Shown here one piece after another: positions 1 through 12,377 of a DNA stretch of 64,000 bases (the stretch's first letter is position 1; each line of letters opens with the position of its first letter). Source of the stretch: Sphaerolaimus hirsutus. Its lineage: Eukaryota > Nematoda > Chromadorea > Monhysterida > Sphaerolaimidae. Under the pieces are notes generated by a model that saw only the letters and a program-made list of their open reading frames with translations, was not told the origin of the DNA and made no database searches. Both the position numbers and the translations under genes were made by a program. The stretch spans positions 1,054,001 to 1,118,000 of the forward strand of contig OZ038451.1 in the NCBI GenBank assembly GCA_964036195.1. Reading direction: 5' to 3'.

Positions 1-88
1 TGCAGGAAAACGGAAAACGGAAAGGTAAAAAATTTTCCTGCGGAAAGGCGGAAACGGAAAACGGAAACGGAAATTTGACACCCTACAT
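1..88. mobile_element. Truncated TAGGGTGTCAA-family hAT-like element (right end)
   Basis: Runs of GGAAAACGGAAA end in TTTGACACCCTA, the terminus seen intact at 11535-12093. The rest lies outside the window. Confidence 0.7.
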
Positions 89-614
89 TTTACAGAATTT
101 TTGACTATTGATTTTAAATTTTACAAAGTAAAATTAAAAAGTAAATTTTACACAGTCTGGAAGTGCCCTAGTTATCTCTGGACCTACAGGTAAATTTTAC
201 CATACAAGTAAATACCTTTGTATTTATAGAACAGATATTTATGATACACATCCTATTTAAATATATTTAACTAAATAGATATTCTCACTTGTTAATCAGC
301 TGTTCTGAAATAGTGGATGTTTTGTCTAACTTGCATGAATAGTTGTTTCCGTGGTATATATTCTATTCTGTGCTACATATTTATTTACCTACATTCGGTG
401 TAAATAAATTAGAGCAATGTTCCATGTTTTGTAAAAAATCTTGAAACCGTAGTCCAACTAATCCAACGGATATGAAAGCATGGAACAACGTAATTTTCGG
501 CATTCTGCTAGTGATTTTAATAAGTGAAAATGTGATTAAAGGTGAGCGAACTCTCTGACAAACAAACAAAAATTTCTAGGTGATACATAGCATAGTTGTT
601 CAAACGGGGGTGCA

Positions 615-824
615 CTGATACGCACATCTGCCCGTTACGCACATTTGCCCGTTTTTTTCACTTGACACTTTTTCAAGTGATTTTCAGATATGAGTGAAGT
701 GAAAAAAGTTCACTAATGTAATTGCGCAACTTTTTTTCACTTTACTCATATCTGAAAATCACTTGGAAAAGTGTCAAGTGAAAAAAACGGGCAAATGTGC
801 GTAACGGGCAGATGTGCGTATCAG
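615..824. mobile_element. Palindromic MITE, 210 bp
   Basis: The two halves are near-perfect inverted repeats starting CTGATACGCACATCTGCCCG and continuing through TTTGCCCG and TTCACTTGACAC, so nearly the whole element folds on itself. Confidence 0.8.
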
Positions 825-931
825 GCCTGCCCGGTTCAAACGTATTTACTTTGACTCGCAAAATATACTCGTAATCTCGTATACTCGAGTACTGAGTAAA
901 TACGTTTACGTTTCTCTGAGAAAAGTTCCAT

Positions 932-1314
932 TACCGTATTTATCCGTGTAAACAGCCCGGGTGTTATACAAAACCGAGGCACTTTTCGGCAACCTTTTCT
1001 TGAAATAACTTGTATTTATAACGCCCAGGCTTTGAGTCGTTGAGCAAATTTTGGCTTAATTATTTACATATTTTGTGTTCCCTCCTAACGTGCATCGAAT
1101 TCAATGGAAAAAAACGTACACACCGGGGAAAAACAATGTGTGCCGCAATGCACAACATTAAAACAGCTCAAACCAACTGGACCTTAAGCCGTGTAAATAT
1201 TTCAACTTGGCTCACATTTTTTGAAGGCAAGCTTAACGCCCCGGGGGCGCTATAAAGCTGTATAACGCCCCGGGAGTTGTGCACGGGGGGCGGTTTACAC
1301 GGAGAAATACGGTA
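932..1314. mobile_element. TACCGTATTT...CCGTGTAAAC MITE
   Basis: Termini TACCGTATTTATCCGTGTAA and the inverted GTTTACACGGAGAAATACGGTA, with internal GCCCGGGCG-type blocks. Terminal TA suggests a 2-bp target duplication. A relative is at 49599-50810. Confidence 0.75.
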
Positions 1315-1699
1315 GTCACTTCTACGTATACTTTTTAAGAGTACTGGTGTACAGAAAACGTTTCAGATGGTGTTTTAAATAGACTTTTTCAAAGCATAGA
1401 AGGGGAAAATAAGAGCAAATATGGTGAAAAATGGAGGAACATAACCGAAAATGTGTGTAACAGCATAATTGTGCTGAATATAGGTACAAAGTTATTAAAA
1501 TGAGTGATTTCAAGCGAAAATTGTGGTGAAATTTCTCAAAAATACTCTTTTACGATTTCTGGGGAGAAAGTATGTACACTAACGGTTACTCATGAGCAAA
1601 CGTAAAAAAATTAATTTACGTTTTCTGTACTCAGGGGATGAGTAAAAATAAATACTTCACGTTAACGGATACTTTGAAAAAAGTTCAGTACTTTCAACC

Positions 1700-3410
1700 A
1701 TGGTTGGTTTTAGTAAAATTCTTTTTACTAAAATTGTATTTTATTTTTATTAAAATTGTATTTTTATTATTTTATTCATGTTTCATTTTATTTTATTTTA
1801 TTTTATTCTGAAATGTCATTAATAAAATAAAATGAAACCATTTTACAAAAATTTTACAAATATTTTACAAAAATTTTACAAAAAATCGGAATCTTGGATG
1901 CAAGGCCATAAAACAATGTGCACGCTAGAATTTTATGTACCGTATTTCCTCGAAATACCCCCCTCTCGAAATACCCCCCCCCCCCTGAAAATGGACACTA
2001 TGAAAAAATAACCCACCCCCTCGAAATACCCCCCACCCCTAATTGAGTGTACAGTTAATGTACATGACAAAACTGCGGTTTGTGATTCGGCCAATGCAAA
2101 ACACGTTAAAAACTATGAATTGTTACGTTAGAACGGTGTTACACACTTATATAAGTCAATAGACTCTTATATATAGCGGTTATTGTTGCATTTTTCTATG
2201 TCTGCGTATGTTACAGAGACAATTTAGTACTGGAATTTCAAAAAAATTTCTGGCGAAATAATAAGCCGCCCCCCTCGTTTAACCCTCCCTCAAAATTCTC
2301 ACTCTGAAACAATCACTCCCGGGGGGTATTTCGAGGAATTATGGTAGAATTGTGACCCTCACAAGGGCCGGAAGATAGCTAAAAATTTGTTACTTTTCGG
2401 GGGTGGGGGGGGCTTGCAGGGTTCAGTGTATAGGCTTTTTCAAGTATGGAACAAAGAAAATAGGAAAAAAATCACATAAATTAGTGATTTTTAGGTGATA
2501 ATGTATTAAAAGATGTGAAAATTTGCAATTTTGAGCAAAAATATTTTTCAATCAATACAATGAAAGCAACAACAAGGCACGAGTTATGCAAATTGGCAGT
2601 TAAATCTTAAGCAACAGCATAGAAAACTTTTTATAGGGTTTTACAGACACTCGAGTTTTTGTAAAATTTTACTAAAACTGTACAAAAATTCGAATTTTTG
2701 TAAAATTTTAGTAAAATTGTACAATAATTCAAATTTTTGTACAATTTTAGTAAAATTTTACAAAAACTTGAGTGTCTGTTAAATTCTATAGAAAGTTTTC
2801 TATCATGTTGCTTAAGTTCCTAACTGCCAATTTGCAGAACTAGTGCCTTGTTGTATCTTTCATTGTTGTGATTGAAACATATCGTTGCTCAAAATTGCAA
2901 ATTTTCACATTTGTTGAAATATTTTCACCTTAAAGATCACTAATTTATGTGATTTGTTTTCATTTTCTTCATTCCATAAACCTTGAAAAAGCCTATATAT
3001 TGAACCCCGCAAGCCCTCCCCCCACCCAAAAAAAAAACAACCAAATTTTAGGTATCTTCCCTTGGGAGGAGCAATTATATGCATATATCCAGGACATCCT
3101 GAGGGTCAAAATACAAAATGCCTACCTCACAACTCATGTCAAAAGTTTACATAAAAAATTTTTTTGTATTCATCTGCATGCTTCTAGCATGCACATTGTT
3201 TAATGTCCTTGCATCCAAGATTTCCGATTTTTTGTAAAATTTTTGTAAAATATTTGTAAAATTTTTGTAAAATGGTTTCATTTTATTTTATTAATGACAT
3301 TTCAGAATAAAATAAAATAAACTGGAACATGAATAAAATAAAAATAAAATACAATTTTAATAAAAATAAAATACAATTTTAGTAAAAAGAATTTTACTAA
3401 AACCAACCAT
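1700..3410. mobile_element. Long fold-back element with nested insertions
   Basis: Arms of about 210 bp (1700-1910 and 3200-3410) are inverted copies, starting TGGTTGGTTTTAGTAAAATT. Inside are a TACC-family MITE (1938-2346) and a second inverted repeat (about 2400-3040) whose arms share AGGCTTTTTCAAG and a poly-G/poly-C edge. Confidence 0.8.
1938..2346. mobile_element. TACCGTATTTCCTCGAAATA family MITE, copy 1
   Basis: Inverted termini TACCGTATTTCCTCGAAATA / TATTTCGAGGAATTATGGTA with adjacent C-run and G-run blocks; TA at both ends. Internal segments (AACACGTTAAAAA, GTTACGTTAGAAC) recur in the other copies. Confidence 0.85.
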
Positions 3411-4120
3411 GACCATCACCACCAGGCACCAATAGCACCCGAGAAATATGGTTGCCAACAGCCAAGTGCCAAAAGCGCCATGGCGCTTTTTGTGTTGGTG
3501 CTAGTATTTAACGAACATCAGTGCCAGGCGTTTTGTTCCTGACGCCTATTCCTGCAAACTTATAACGTAAATATACAGACACACACCACCAATTTTTTGC
3601 TGTAAAAAGCACCGTGGAACTTTTTCATTTGGTGAGAGTGCCTGGTAGTAACGATGACAAACCCCTTGCAAAAAGTATTTTAATTTTTAAGTGTTTTTTT
3701 CTCAAATGAATTTTCGGATTTTCGAATTTTTCTCCAAAAATAAATTCGAATTTTGAATTGAATTTTCGAATTTTTTGGGGCAGTTTTCGGATTTTTTTAC
3801 GGTATTTTTCGAATTTTGTGTATTACTTTTCGAATTTTTTAAAGGAAAATATTGGATTTGAAGCTTTCAACACTGTAATTGGACAGTTTTAATGTTTGGA
3901 TCACTTGTTAACCTTATTATCACTGTAATTAAGCATTTCAAATGATCAAATCGCAAATGTGGATGAGTTTGCCACGTCTTCATTTCATTCACGCAATTAC
4001 GCCATAGTTGTTAGAATGTATTGAGGTTAACTAAATAAATATATATACTCAAGTAGTGCGTAGATACATATTTATGTTTCCTCTGAAAGAAAGTACCTGT
4101 ACTCATCGTTTTTATGCTTT

Positions 4121-4570
4121 TACCGTATTTCCTCGAAATACCCCCCCCCTCGAAATACCCCCCCCCTCGAAATACCCCCCCTCAAAATGGACACTATGAA
4201 CTTATAACCCCCCCCCTCGAAATACCCCCCCCCCAAATTCAGTGTATAGAGAACGTAAATGACAAAGGCTGCGGTTTGTCATCTGGGTAATGCAAAACAC
4301 ACGTTAAAAACGATGACTCTGTTATGTGAGAACAGTGATTATACATCTACACACTTATACAAGTGCTTAGAGTCTTATAACTGGCGATTTTTGTTGCATT
4401 TTCGACGTCTGCGTACGTTTCAGACGACAATTTAGTACTTGGTTTTCAAAAAATTTCTGGCGAAATAATAAACCCCCCCCTCGAAATACCCCCCCCCTCG
4501 TTTAACCCCCCCTCAAAATTCTCACTCTGAAACAATAAACCCCCCGGGGGTATTTCGAGGAAATACGGTA
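4121..4570. mobile_element. TACCGTATTTCCTCGAAATA family MITE, copy 2
   Basis: Starts TACCGTATTTCCTCGAAATA and ends TCGAGGAAATACGGTA, with several CGAAATACCCCCCC repeats near each end. Confidence 0.88.
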
Positions 4571-5095
4571 TATCGGCTTTTTAAGGAATAGTAAAGAAAA
4601 ATGTAAGATCAGGAATACAGGAAAATTTGTAAAAACTGTGCGACACAATTTTGTCGTGCGTTGGAAATTCCTGTGAGCCTGAAAATATTGGTAGAGAAAC
4701 CAGTATCTAAACTTTATGCAAGGATTCTACCATAAGGTAATGCAGTTCTGACTCGACTCGAGACTCGAGATTTTTGCCAAGGCTTGAGTTTTCACTGACT
4801 TGCCCAACTCGACTCGCCGACTCGACTGGAAAAATTTGGTGGCTGTGACCAACGATGGAAAAAACACAGAAATTGAACACAGAAACTCATTGAGTTTCTG
4901 TGTTTTTGTTTTACGACGAAACACGGAAACCCATAAATTTTGAAAAACTCAAAAAAAATTTGGAGAACACAGAAACACGGAAACACAGAAAAGTTTTTTT
5001 TCGTTTTTTTTCAGCGAAGCGGTTGATTGAATGCACATTAATTCAGTTAAACTAAACAAGATAAGATATGCATGTATAGTATGTAAATATGTACA

Positions 5096-5521
5096 TACTG
5101 TATTTCCTCGAATTACCCCCCTCGAAATACCTCCCCCCTCGCAATACCCCCCTCAAAATGGGCACTATGAATTAATAAACCCCCCTCGAAATACCCCCCC
5201 CCCCAAATTCAGTGTATAGGGAACGTAGATGAGAAAAGCTATGGGAAACGCAGAATACACGTTAAAAACAATGATTGTGTTATGTTAGAACATGGTTTAT
5301 ATCATCTACATACTTATACAAGGCTATAGACTCCTATACATGGTGGTTTTTGTGGCATTTTTCAACGTTTGCGTAGGTTAGAAGTACTGGGTGTTCAAAA
5401 AATTTCTGGCGAAATAATAACCCCCCCTTGAATTACCCCCCCCCCAACCTCAAAATACCCCCCTCAAAATTCTCACTCTGAAAAAATAAACTCCCTGGGG
5501 GTATTTCGAGGAAATACAGTA
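5096..5521. mobile_element. TACCGTATTTCCTCGAAATA family MITE, copy 3
   Basis: Starts TACTGTATTTCCTCGAATTA and ends TCGAGGAAATACAGTA; same internal layout as the 4121-4570 copy. Confidence 0.85.
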
Positions 5522-5624
5522 CCTAATGTATTCATATTTTATTATGGTACAAAAAGGTAATTTAAGATGGCATGCATATCTCATGGTGGATTTGACAATT
5601 TAAGTTTCGACATTTAAGTATACC

Positions 5625-7205
5625 TACCTTATTACCTCGAATTAACCCCCCTCAAAATGGACTGGTGAAATAATAAGCCTCCCTCAAAATAACCCCCTCC
5701 GGGATGATATACATCATGCATCCAATGTACATGGTGTATTTATTACTGCTAATTTGCATCACAGCTACACATAGACTGTACTAGGTTGTGTGGCTATCTA
5801 AATTTTTATTTCAAATACACTACCGTGCAGAATAGTTGAGACTTTTTGTGCTGCGTGATTAATGTTGCCAGAATTTCAAAATGGTCGATCTTCAAAACAT
5901 TTGGATACTATACATGGGTACCCTGGGGGGTTGACTACACATGCCCGGGATGACCGCCCCTCGAGTTCAAATATGCATATATTCCTAGTGTACAAACATA
6001 TTAACTCAGTTTGTTCATGTTTCAGAATAGTTGAGACTTTTCTTGTTTTGGGCAGTAGCCACTCAGTATCTCACTTTAAAGTCTATATCCAATTCCTATG
6101 TTTATTTTTTAACACTCTTTTCACCATGGCAACTGCTTGCCTGCATTGCTGAGCTCTGTGTGCAGCAAGAAACATTCAAGCATGAACAGCATATGGCAAT
6201 GCATATATGGAAATGTGGCATTTATTTATTTTTGCTGCAGTTTTGCATCTATTGCCAGCAACTCAGAAATGGGGGTAGGCATACTACTGAGTGGGGCTAT
6301 TTGATGTGTAAATTTGAGGTTTTGGCTTTGCTCTATTAGGGAGAAAAGTTGGCCCAAAAGTGAATGAGTAATGTGCAATTATTTTGGATGGAATGATGAT
6401 GGAAGTTTGTAAGTGCTATAACTTTTGATTGGAAAGAGATATTGAAAAACGTTTTGGTTCAGATTAATTCTCTCTATCTGAAGTATGTTATAGATTGTTC
6501 AAGAACAAAATTTTCATGCTGCAAACCCCAGTAAAATAAGCATAAAATATTTAGAGACCATTAAAAACTTTGAAGTGTCATAACTTTTGATTGGAAAGAG
6601 ATATTGAACTGATTTTTGTTTTAAATGAATCCTCGTTGTCTATAGTATATGATAGCATGTTCAAAAAAATTATTTTTTCATGTTCAAAAACTGGGTCAAA
6701 TTGACATACGGAATTTAGACATCACTAAACCGACCACAAAAATAGAATCTGCAGGTTTTCCCCATCATTTTAAGTGTTGAATGATTCAAATCAGCCCAGA
6801 AATGGTTGAGTTATTAAGCTTAAAAGACACTCATCCAGATTGCCCATTTTTTGTATATTTATTGACCATCTTTTTATAAACCCCCCTTATCTTAGGCCTG
6901 GGGGATTATTTGAGCAAACAAAAAATTTTTGTAGTAGCCCCAGCATTGAACCCTAACATACTCAAACGGCATCAAAATTGGGAAAGGGACAAGAAATTGG
7001 GAAGCAAAAAAGTGCGGTGGACCCCCAGCCTACTGTTTCTCTATGTGTGAAAAGTCTCAACTATTCTGCACGGTAGTGTATATCCTGTTTGTACGCATTT
7101 ATAACCTGTTTTGGGTATGTAAATGCTTACTATTTTCTATGATCCTTACAAAACTTTCTGACGAAATAATAAACCCCAATGGGGGTATTTCTAGGTAATA
7201 TGGTA
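5625..7205. mobile_element. TACC-family MITE copy 4, split by a Tc1/mariner-like insertion
   Basis: Left part starts TACCTTATTACCTCGAATTA; right part ends GGGTATTTCTAGGTAATATGGTA-like sequence at 7205. The two halves are separated by the TA-flanked element at 5818-7078. Confidence 0.75.
5818..7078. mobile_element. Tc1/mariner-like non-autonomous element, 1261 bp
   Basis: Terminal inverted repeats of about 29 bp starting CACTACCGTGCAGAATAGTT, flanked by TA on both sides. The size and TA target fit Tc1/mariner. No intact transposase frame is present. Two internal copies of a segment with AACTTTTGATTGGAAAGAGA occur about 150 bp apart. Confidence 0.82.
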
Positions 7206-8825
7206 GTTGTAGTTCAAATCAATTCTGAAGTCTTCCATACAGTGCACATCCATTGAAGAATTTTGGAGTACTGCGTAAATTGTCGTTTCTGGGCATTTTG
7301 TTGCTGGTGCTGTGATCTGGATGTCCTCATTGTGGACATTTTTATGGACTTTTTTGACACTTGAATGAATACACAAATGTTATGTGGGGTTAAAACATAT
7401 GTGCAAAACCAATATTTTATAAGAAAACCACTGTTTCCAGATCGAAATGCTGTAAATCAGAAATTTTGGGGGGAAAACTCAAATTTTTGGGGAAAAAAAC
7501 TCAAAAAACTTGAGTTTTTACAAAAAACACAGTAATAAAAACAGAGTTACTCAAGTTTTTTCGAGAAAAAATCTCAAAACACAGGTATTCAATTTTGAAA
7601 AACTCAAATTCAGAAAGTGTTTTCTTTGGAGAACTTACCCATCGTTGGCTGTGACTCGAACTGATTTGCCTTACTACTCCTAGTTTCAAAAAATCGAGTT
7701 TCGAGCCCCAGTGCCAGGCGCCAGCACTTTTACATCTTTTACTTTTACATGTTTACATAATGGCCAATAATGCAGCAAATTCAAATGAACAACACCTGAC
7801 TGGGCCAAAATGGGGCAAGTACAGCAAATATCATGATCGAGTGATACACATAAAGAGACACATTTCATTGGAATTGAGCCATCCACATGAGAGGTGATTT
7901 TGCACACAGAGAATTAATATTGGTTGTGAAAATAGTACTGGTGAACACATCTACATAAATGTTATTTATAAGTCGTCATAAAATCAAACTATTTTCATAA
8001 CTTTTTGGCCTATTTAAGCTATTTTTGGTTACATATGTGCTTATATATACACATTTTCAACTAGGTATTTCCCTATTTTACGCCGATTTATCACTTTCCC
8101 CCTCTTTGCTTATAAGAAGTCTATATAAAAGACCATCTGAAATACGTTTTCTGTACTCCAGAGTTGTTAGAACTACTGAATTTTTTAAATGTATATGTAA
8201 ACTTAAGGTATTTTTTTACTCACCACAAAGTAAAGAAAACGTAAAATACTTTTTTACTCATACTTATGCGTAAATATGGGTACTTTTCTGATTGAAAAAA
8301 TCACATTTGGATTTTGCCACTTGTGGTTGGATTCTGCTATTATAAAAATGCTTAATATTGATTTGATTCAAAAAGTGAGGCAGGATGTTATTTACGGAGC
8401 TTCGTGTTTGATCCAAGCAAAAGACCATGTTAAATTACATAAGTTAAAGCATTTATTTTATTTGACACAAATAAAATACTTTTCACCTCTTGTGTTTGAC
8501 ACAAATGCTTTTGAAATGTTTGTACTAGCAAAAAATGCAAATGGCGGCGTAAGCTACGCCCACCAACTCAAAATTAACGAAATGTGTCAACTCAATGTTC
8601 AGTTGACACTAGGGTTCGAACGGGACCGCAGTCCTGGTATATGGTTCAGCAAAAAGTCTGGACTGGGGCAGTCCCAGTCCCGGTCCCGACCCCCCAGTCC
8701 CGGTCCCGGTCACGGTCCCGACCCCCCAGTCCCGGTCCCGGTTAGCATTCGAAAAAATCACCGATTTTTTGGAAAATATATATAAATATATCACTCCAAT
8801 ATTGGAAAAAATATAAATATATATA

Positions 8826-9272
8826 CAGTCATCCCCGGGTTATCGGGTGGAGTGAAATTTCTGAAAACGTACCCGGTAATGCGGGGAACCCGATAACCGG
8901 GGGACGTGATGTAGAAGCGCCATGACGCTGGCGCCTGGAACTAGGCCCTAATTAAAAGAACCATCATTTACAACACTAATTAGTGAATGTAAATGCTATT
9001 GAAATGCAACGTTTCACCATTTACTGGACATTTGTCGATGCTCGACCATGACGGGTTTCTTTGGGTTCGTTGAATGTATCAAATAACCGATAACTGAAGC
9101 CATTTTATATGTAAAAGTGCTATTTTTTCATCAATCCCACCCGATAACCCGGGAATGCGGGGAAACCTTCAATCCGGGGAATTTAGTTCACACATGTCCC
9201 CGTTTTTCAAAATTCCACCCATTAAACCGGGGAACCCTATAACCGGGGGAACCGTTAACCCGGGGACCACTG
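8826..9272. mobile_element. pogo/Tigger-like MITE, 447 bp
   Basis: Inverted termini CAGTCATCCCCGGGTTATCG and (reverse) CAGTGGTCCCCGGGTTAACG, flanked by TA. Such CAGT..TCCCCGG ends are typical of pogo/Tigger elements. Internal CCGATAACC blocks repeat. Confidence 0.78.
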
Positions 9273-10134
9273 TAAATCACTCTAGGTCTCCAGAAAATAT
9301 AATTAAATTACTGAAAAAATAACTCTAAGCTCAAAAAAAATCTCAAAAAATCACTTGCGCTTTATTTCAATTTCAAGCAATATTCTGGGCTTTATTTACC
9401 ATTTGCAAGCACAAAAAATGTACTCTAAGATACCACAGTACATTTATTATCATTCCACAAGCAGTATTCATTTATACAGTATTTTACAAGTGAAAACATC
9501 AAGCAAATATCACAGAAAAATTCAACCTTCAGTTCAACCTCAATGAAAACTTCAAAAATATTTTGCACTGCAAATATTTAGCTCTCAACCTATAGCGCCT
9601 GGTTGTGGCAATGGACGTTTGACTAAATAGGTGCTCATGCTCAGCACTTTTTCATTGGTGATGTGCTGTGAAAACTCATTTTTGGGCACATGGCTACGTT
9701 TTGGCAACATTGTGATGACACTAGTGCTCTGGTGACATTTTTCCACAGTTGTTCCCAATATTTGACAACAGCCAACATTGTTGCATGTCACCAAGCATTG
9801 TCAGTTTTCAAAAATGGTAAACTGAGCTTGCAATCACTGTAGAAAAATTTTCATCACATCAAATTGGTATTTTTTTATTTAAAGTCATGTTTTATTTCAG
9901 AAAAGTATGTTAAAAGGTAGAGAGATGCTTAATACCTAAAACATAACCATAGAATTCATTGCAGGATGACATAAAAAAAGTTACTAAGACAGTTTACATT
10001 TTTGTCACATACAAAATGAAAACTAATTGATAGTGATGTCACCATTTGTCATCATTTGAGTTTGAGTTGTGATCAAACTAGTGATTTGCCAACACCACCC
10101 CACCAAAATTCATGCCATTTGTGAAAACTGAACA

Positions 10135-10560
10135 TACTGTATTTCCTCAAATTACCCCCTGGGGGGTTTATTTTTTCAGAGTGGGAATTTTGAGGGGGGT
10201 CAAACAAGGGGGGTATTTCGAGGGAGGGGGGTTATCATTTTGTCAGAAAATTTTCAAATCCCATTACTAAATTGTTGTTGCAAATGTACACAAACATCAA
10301 AAAATGCAACAAAAACTGCCATTTATAACACTATGGACTTATATATGTATGTAGACAGTATATAACCAGTTCTAACATAACAGTCATTGTTTTTAACATG
10401 TGTTCTGTGTTTCCCAGATCACAAACCGCATTATGTTCTCTATTCAGTAAATTGGGGTGGGGTATTTCAAGGGGGGTTATAAGTTCATAGTACCCATTTT
10501 GAGGGGGGTATTTCTCAACAGGGGATATTTCGAGGGGGGGTATTTTGAGGAAATATGGTA
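10135..10560. mobile_element. TACC-family MITE copy 5
   Basis: Starts TACTGTATTTCCTCAAATTA and ends TTTTGAGGAAATATGGTA; internal CCATTTATAA and GTTCTAACATAAC blocks as in other copies. Confidence 0.85.
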
Positions 10561-11534
10561 TATAGCATTCAGTAGTGGAAAACTTAATGGTAACATGTCA
10601 CCATTTTTGGCCATTTCAGTTTTCAAAAAAGTCAGGGTGAAAACTAGTGTGTGTAGGCTAACAATATTTACCTGCTTCAAATACAATTTTAACCCAATAA
10701 TGCTCTACATGAACAGAGAGATTTTCTGGAGAAAATCCCTGCAAATTTCTCTTGCACAGATTGCATGTTTTAGTCATAAAGAGCAATCATTGCACCACAA
10801 TGTATCAAGTATGAGTGATTTTCTCAGTGATTTTTTTTCAAATTCAAAAATATATATAAATACATCACTCAGAATTTGTATTAAATATAAATATATATAA
10901 ATCACGGGTTATTTATATTTATTGTGATTTTCGAAAATATAAATCATGGGTTATTTTTCGAATGCTAGTCCCGGTCCCAACATCAGAACATTTCTGGTCC
11001 CGGTCCCGGTCCGAAGAGCTGGTCCCGTTTGAGCCCTAGTTGACACACAAATAATCTTGTTGCTGTGTCAACTAGTGTGTGGGCCACGAATAAGTTAACG
11101 TATCACAGAGATGACTTTTTAAACTTTTTATGGAAATCGCATGCATAAAAAATCGTTGGCACGCTTCCAGCGGGAACCACGCGTGCAGGGTGTCATGGAA
11201 ATGTCATGTCACCAAATGTCATGCGAAGCTTCAAAAGTCATGTAAAATGAAAAATGTCATGGAAAGTGTCAAAAGTCATGAAAGTGCCCTGCAATATATA
11301 AATTTTTCCTTTATTTTTACTGGACGATGTACACCCTTCGTGACATTATGTATTACTGATACTGCATGATATTTTACATTTTACTGCACAGTTGACATGG
11401 TTCTGGACAGATCCTGGAAAAACCTGAGAAAATACTGTACAATAGTTACCACATTTGTGTATTGTAAAAAATGAAAAAATTATCGTTTTTTAGATGGTCT
11501 ATTTTAAGTGCATAATAATGGTATTAGTGATTGT

Positions 11535-12093
11535 TAGGGTGTCAACTTTCCGTTTTCCGTTTCCCCTTTCCGCAGGCAAATTTTTTTCCATTTCCGTTTT
11601 CCTGCTGCTAAATTTTTTTTCCGTTTCCGTTTCCGTTTTTCCGGCTCATTTTCCGTTTTCCGGCTAAAATTACAGTTTTTCTGCCTTTTTTTCCGTTTTC
11701 CAGCTCAATTGTCTGTTTTTCCAACTTTTTTCATTTTCTGGCTCAATTCTCTGTTTTCTGTTTCAGCCAAACTGGTAAACATGCATGCAGGTTTTCAATT
11801 ATGTGAATTGTTTCTATTTTTAGCAATATTTCTGCAAATTTTTTGATTTCTGGATAAATTTCTGCAATTTTTTTTCCATTTCCAGCAAAATTTCAGCAAA
11901 CTTTTTCCGTTTCCGGCATGATTTCAGCAAATTTTTCCGTTTCCGTTTCCGTTTTCCGGCCTTTCATTTTTCCGTTTTCCGTTTTCCAGCAGGTGCAAAT
12001 TTTTTCCCGTTTCCGTTTCCGTTTTCCGGCAACTGCAAATTTTTTCCCGTTTCCGTTTCCGTTTTCCACCAAAAAGTTTTTGTTGACACCCTA
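11535..12093. mobile_element. hAT-like MITE, TAGGGTGTCAA termini, TTTTCCG arrays
   Basis: Ends TAGGGTGTCAA and TTGACACCCTA; perfect 8-bp duplication GTGATTGT (11527-11534, 12094-12101). The body is almost entirely TTTCCGTTTTCCG variants. It lies 104 nt downstream of the b4galt stop codon. Confidence 0.9.
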
Positions 12094-12196
12094 GTGATTG
12101 TTGGCACTTTGTAAAGACATAAAAACTGCGGAAATAGCATCAAATCACTGCAGGAATTAAATAAAATTGTAGCAAATAAAAATAAATGTAAATTAA

Positions 12197-12377
12197 TCAG
12201 CTCTTTTTCTCTGCAGTAACCATCTTCTTATGCCACAAATCAGGTGCTCTTCCAACATCCACCAAAATGTGATAATATAATGGCTTTTTAGATATCGACA
12301 AGATCTTCCATTCTTGTTGTCTCAGCCCATCTGATTCCATTCTGTACTTGGCAGTGTTTATAAGTCTCAGCACTTCC
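12197..12377 (-). CDS. b4galt: b4galt exon 8: C-terminus and stop
   Basis: Encodes residues 331-389 and TGA. It carries KYRMESDGL, EWKILSISKKPLYYHILVDV and a Lys-rich tail (AEKKS) longer than the usual end just after VDIG. The acceptor is TTTCTTTCAG. No clear AATAAA occurs on the minus strand in the next 150 nt, and a hAT-like element starts 104 nt downstream of the stop. Confidence 0.92.

Larger units (their letters stand above)
8743..10967. mobile_element. hAT-like element, TAGCATTCGAAAA termini, nested
   Basis: Ends TAGCATTCGAAAA and TTTTTCGAATGCTA with perfect 8-bp duplication GTCCCGGT, which is itself part of the host GGGACC array. It contains the pogo-like element 8826-9272 and a TACC-family MITE 10135-10560. 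Confidence 0.82.
8610..11038. mobile_element. hAT-like element with GGGACC arrays, 8-bp TSD, carrying nested elements
   Basis: Ends TAGGGTTCGAACGGGACC and GGTCCCGTTTGAGCCCTA, each followed inward by CCCGGT/GGGACC arrays. Perfect target duplication GTTGACAC (8602-8609, 11039-11046). The target lies in an older repeat with GTTGACA motifs. Confidence 0.85.
1..12196. other. Gene-free region filled with nested DNA transposons
   Basis: No coding region with family resemblance or codon bias is visible. The separate entries account for most of it. Stretches 89-614, 1315-1699, 3411-4120 (including a GCGCCATGGCGC fragment near 3475), 4571-5095, 7206-8609 and 11039-11534 show only short AT-rich sequence or element debris. 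Confidence 0.7.

Noticed and set aside
8610-8640. GGTTCGAACGGG resembling a tRNA B box, suggesting a tRNA gene or tRNA-derived SINE
   Set aside because: The motif is the terminal inverted repeat of an element with an 8-bp target duplication; no A box, cloverleaf or A-tail.
8276-8785. A 169-codon open frame
   Set aside because: No motif recognised; its end runs into the GGGACC array of a transposon, and no splice-linked partner was seen.
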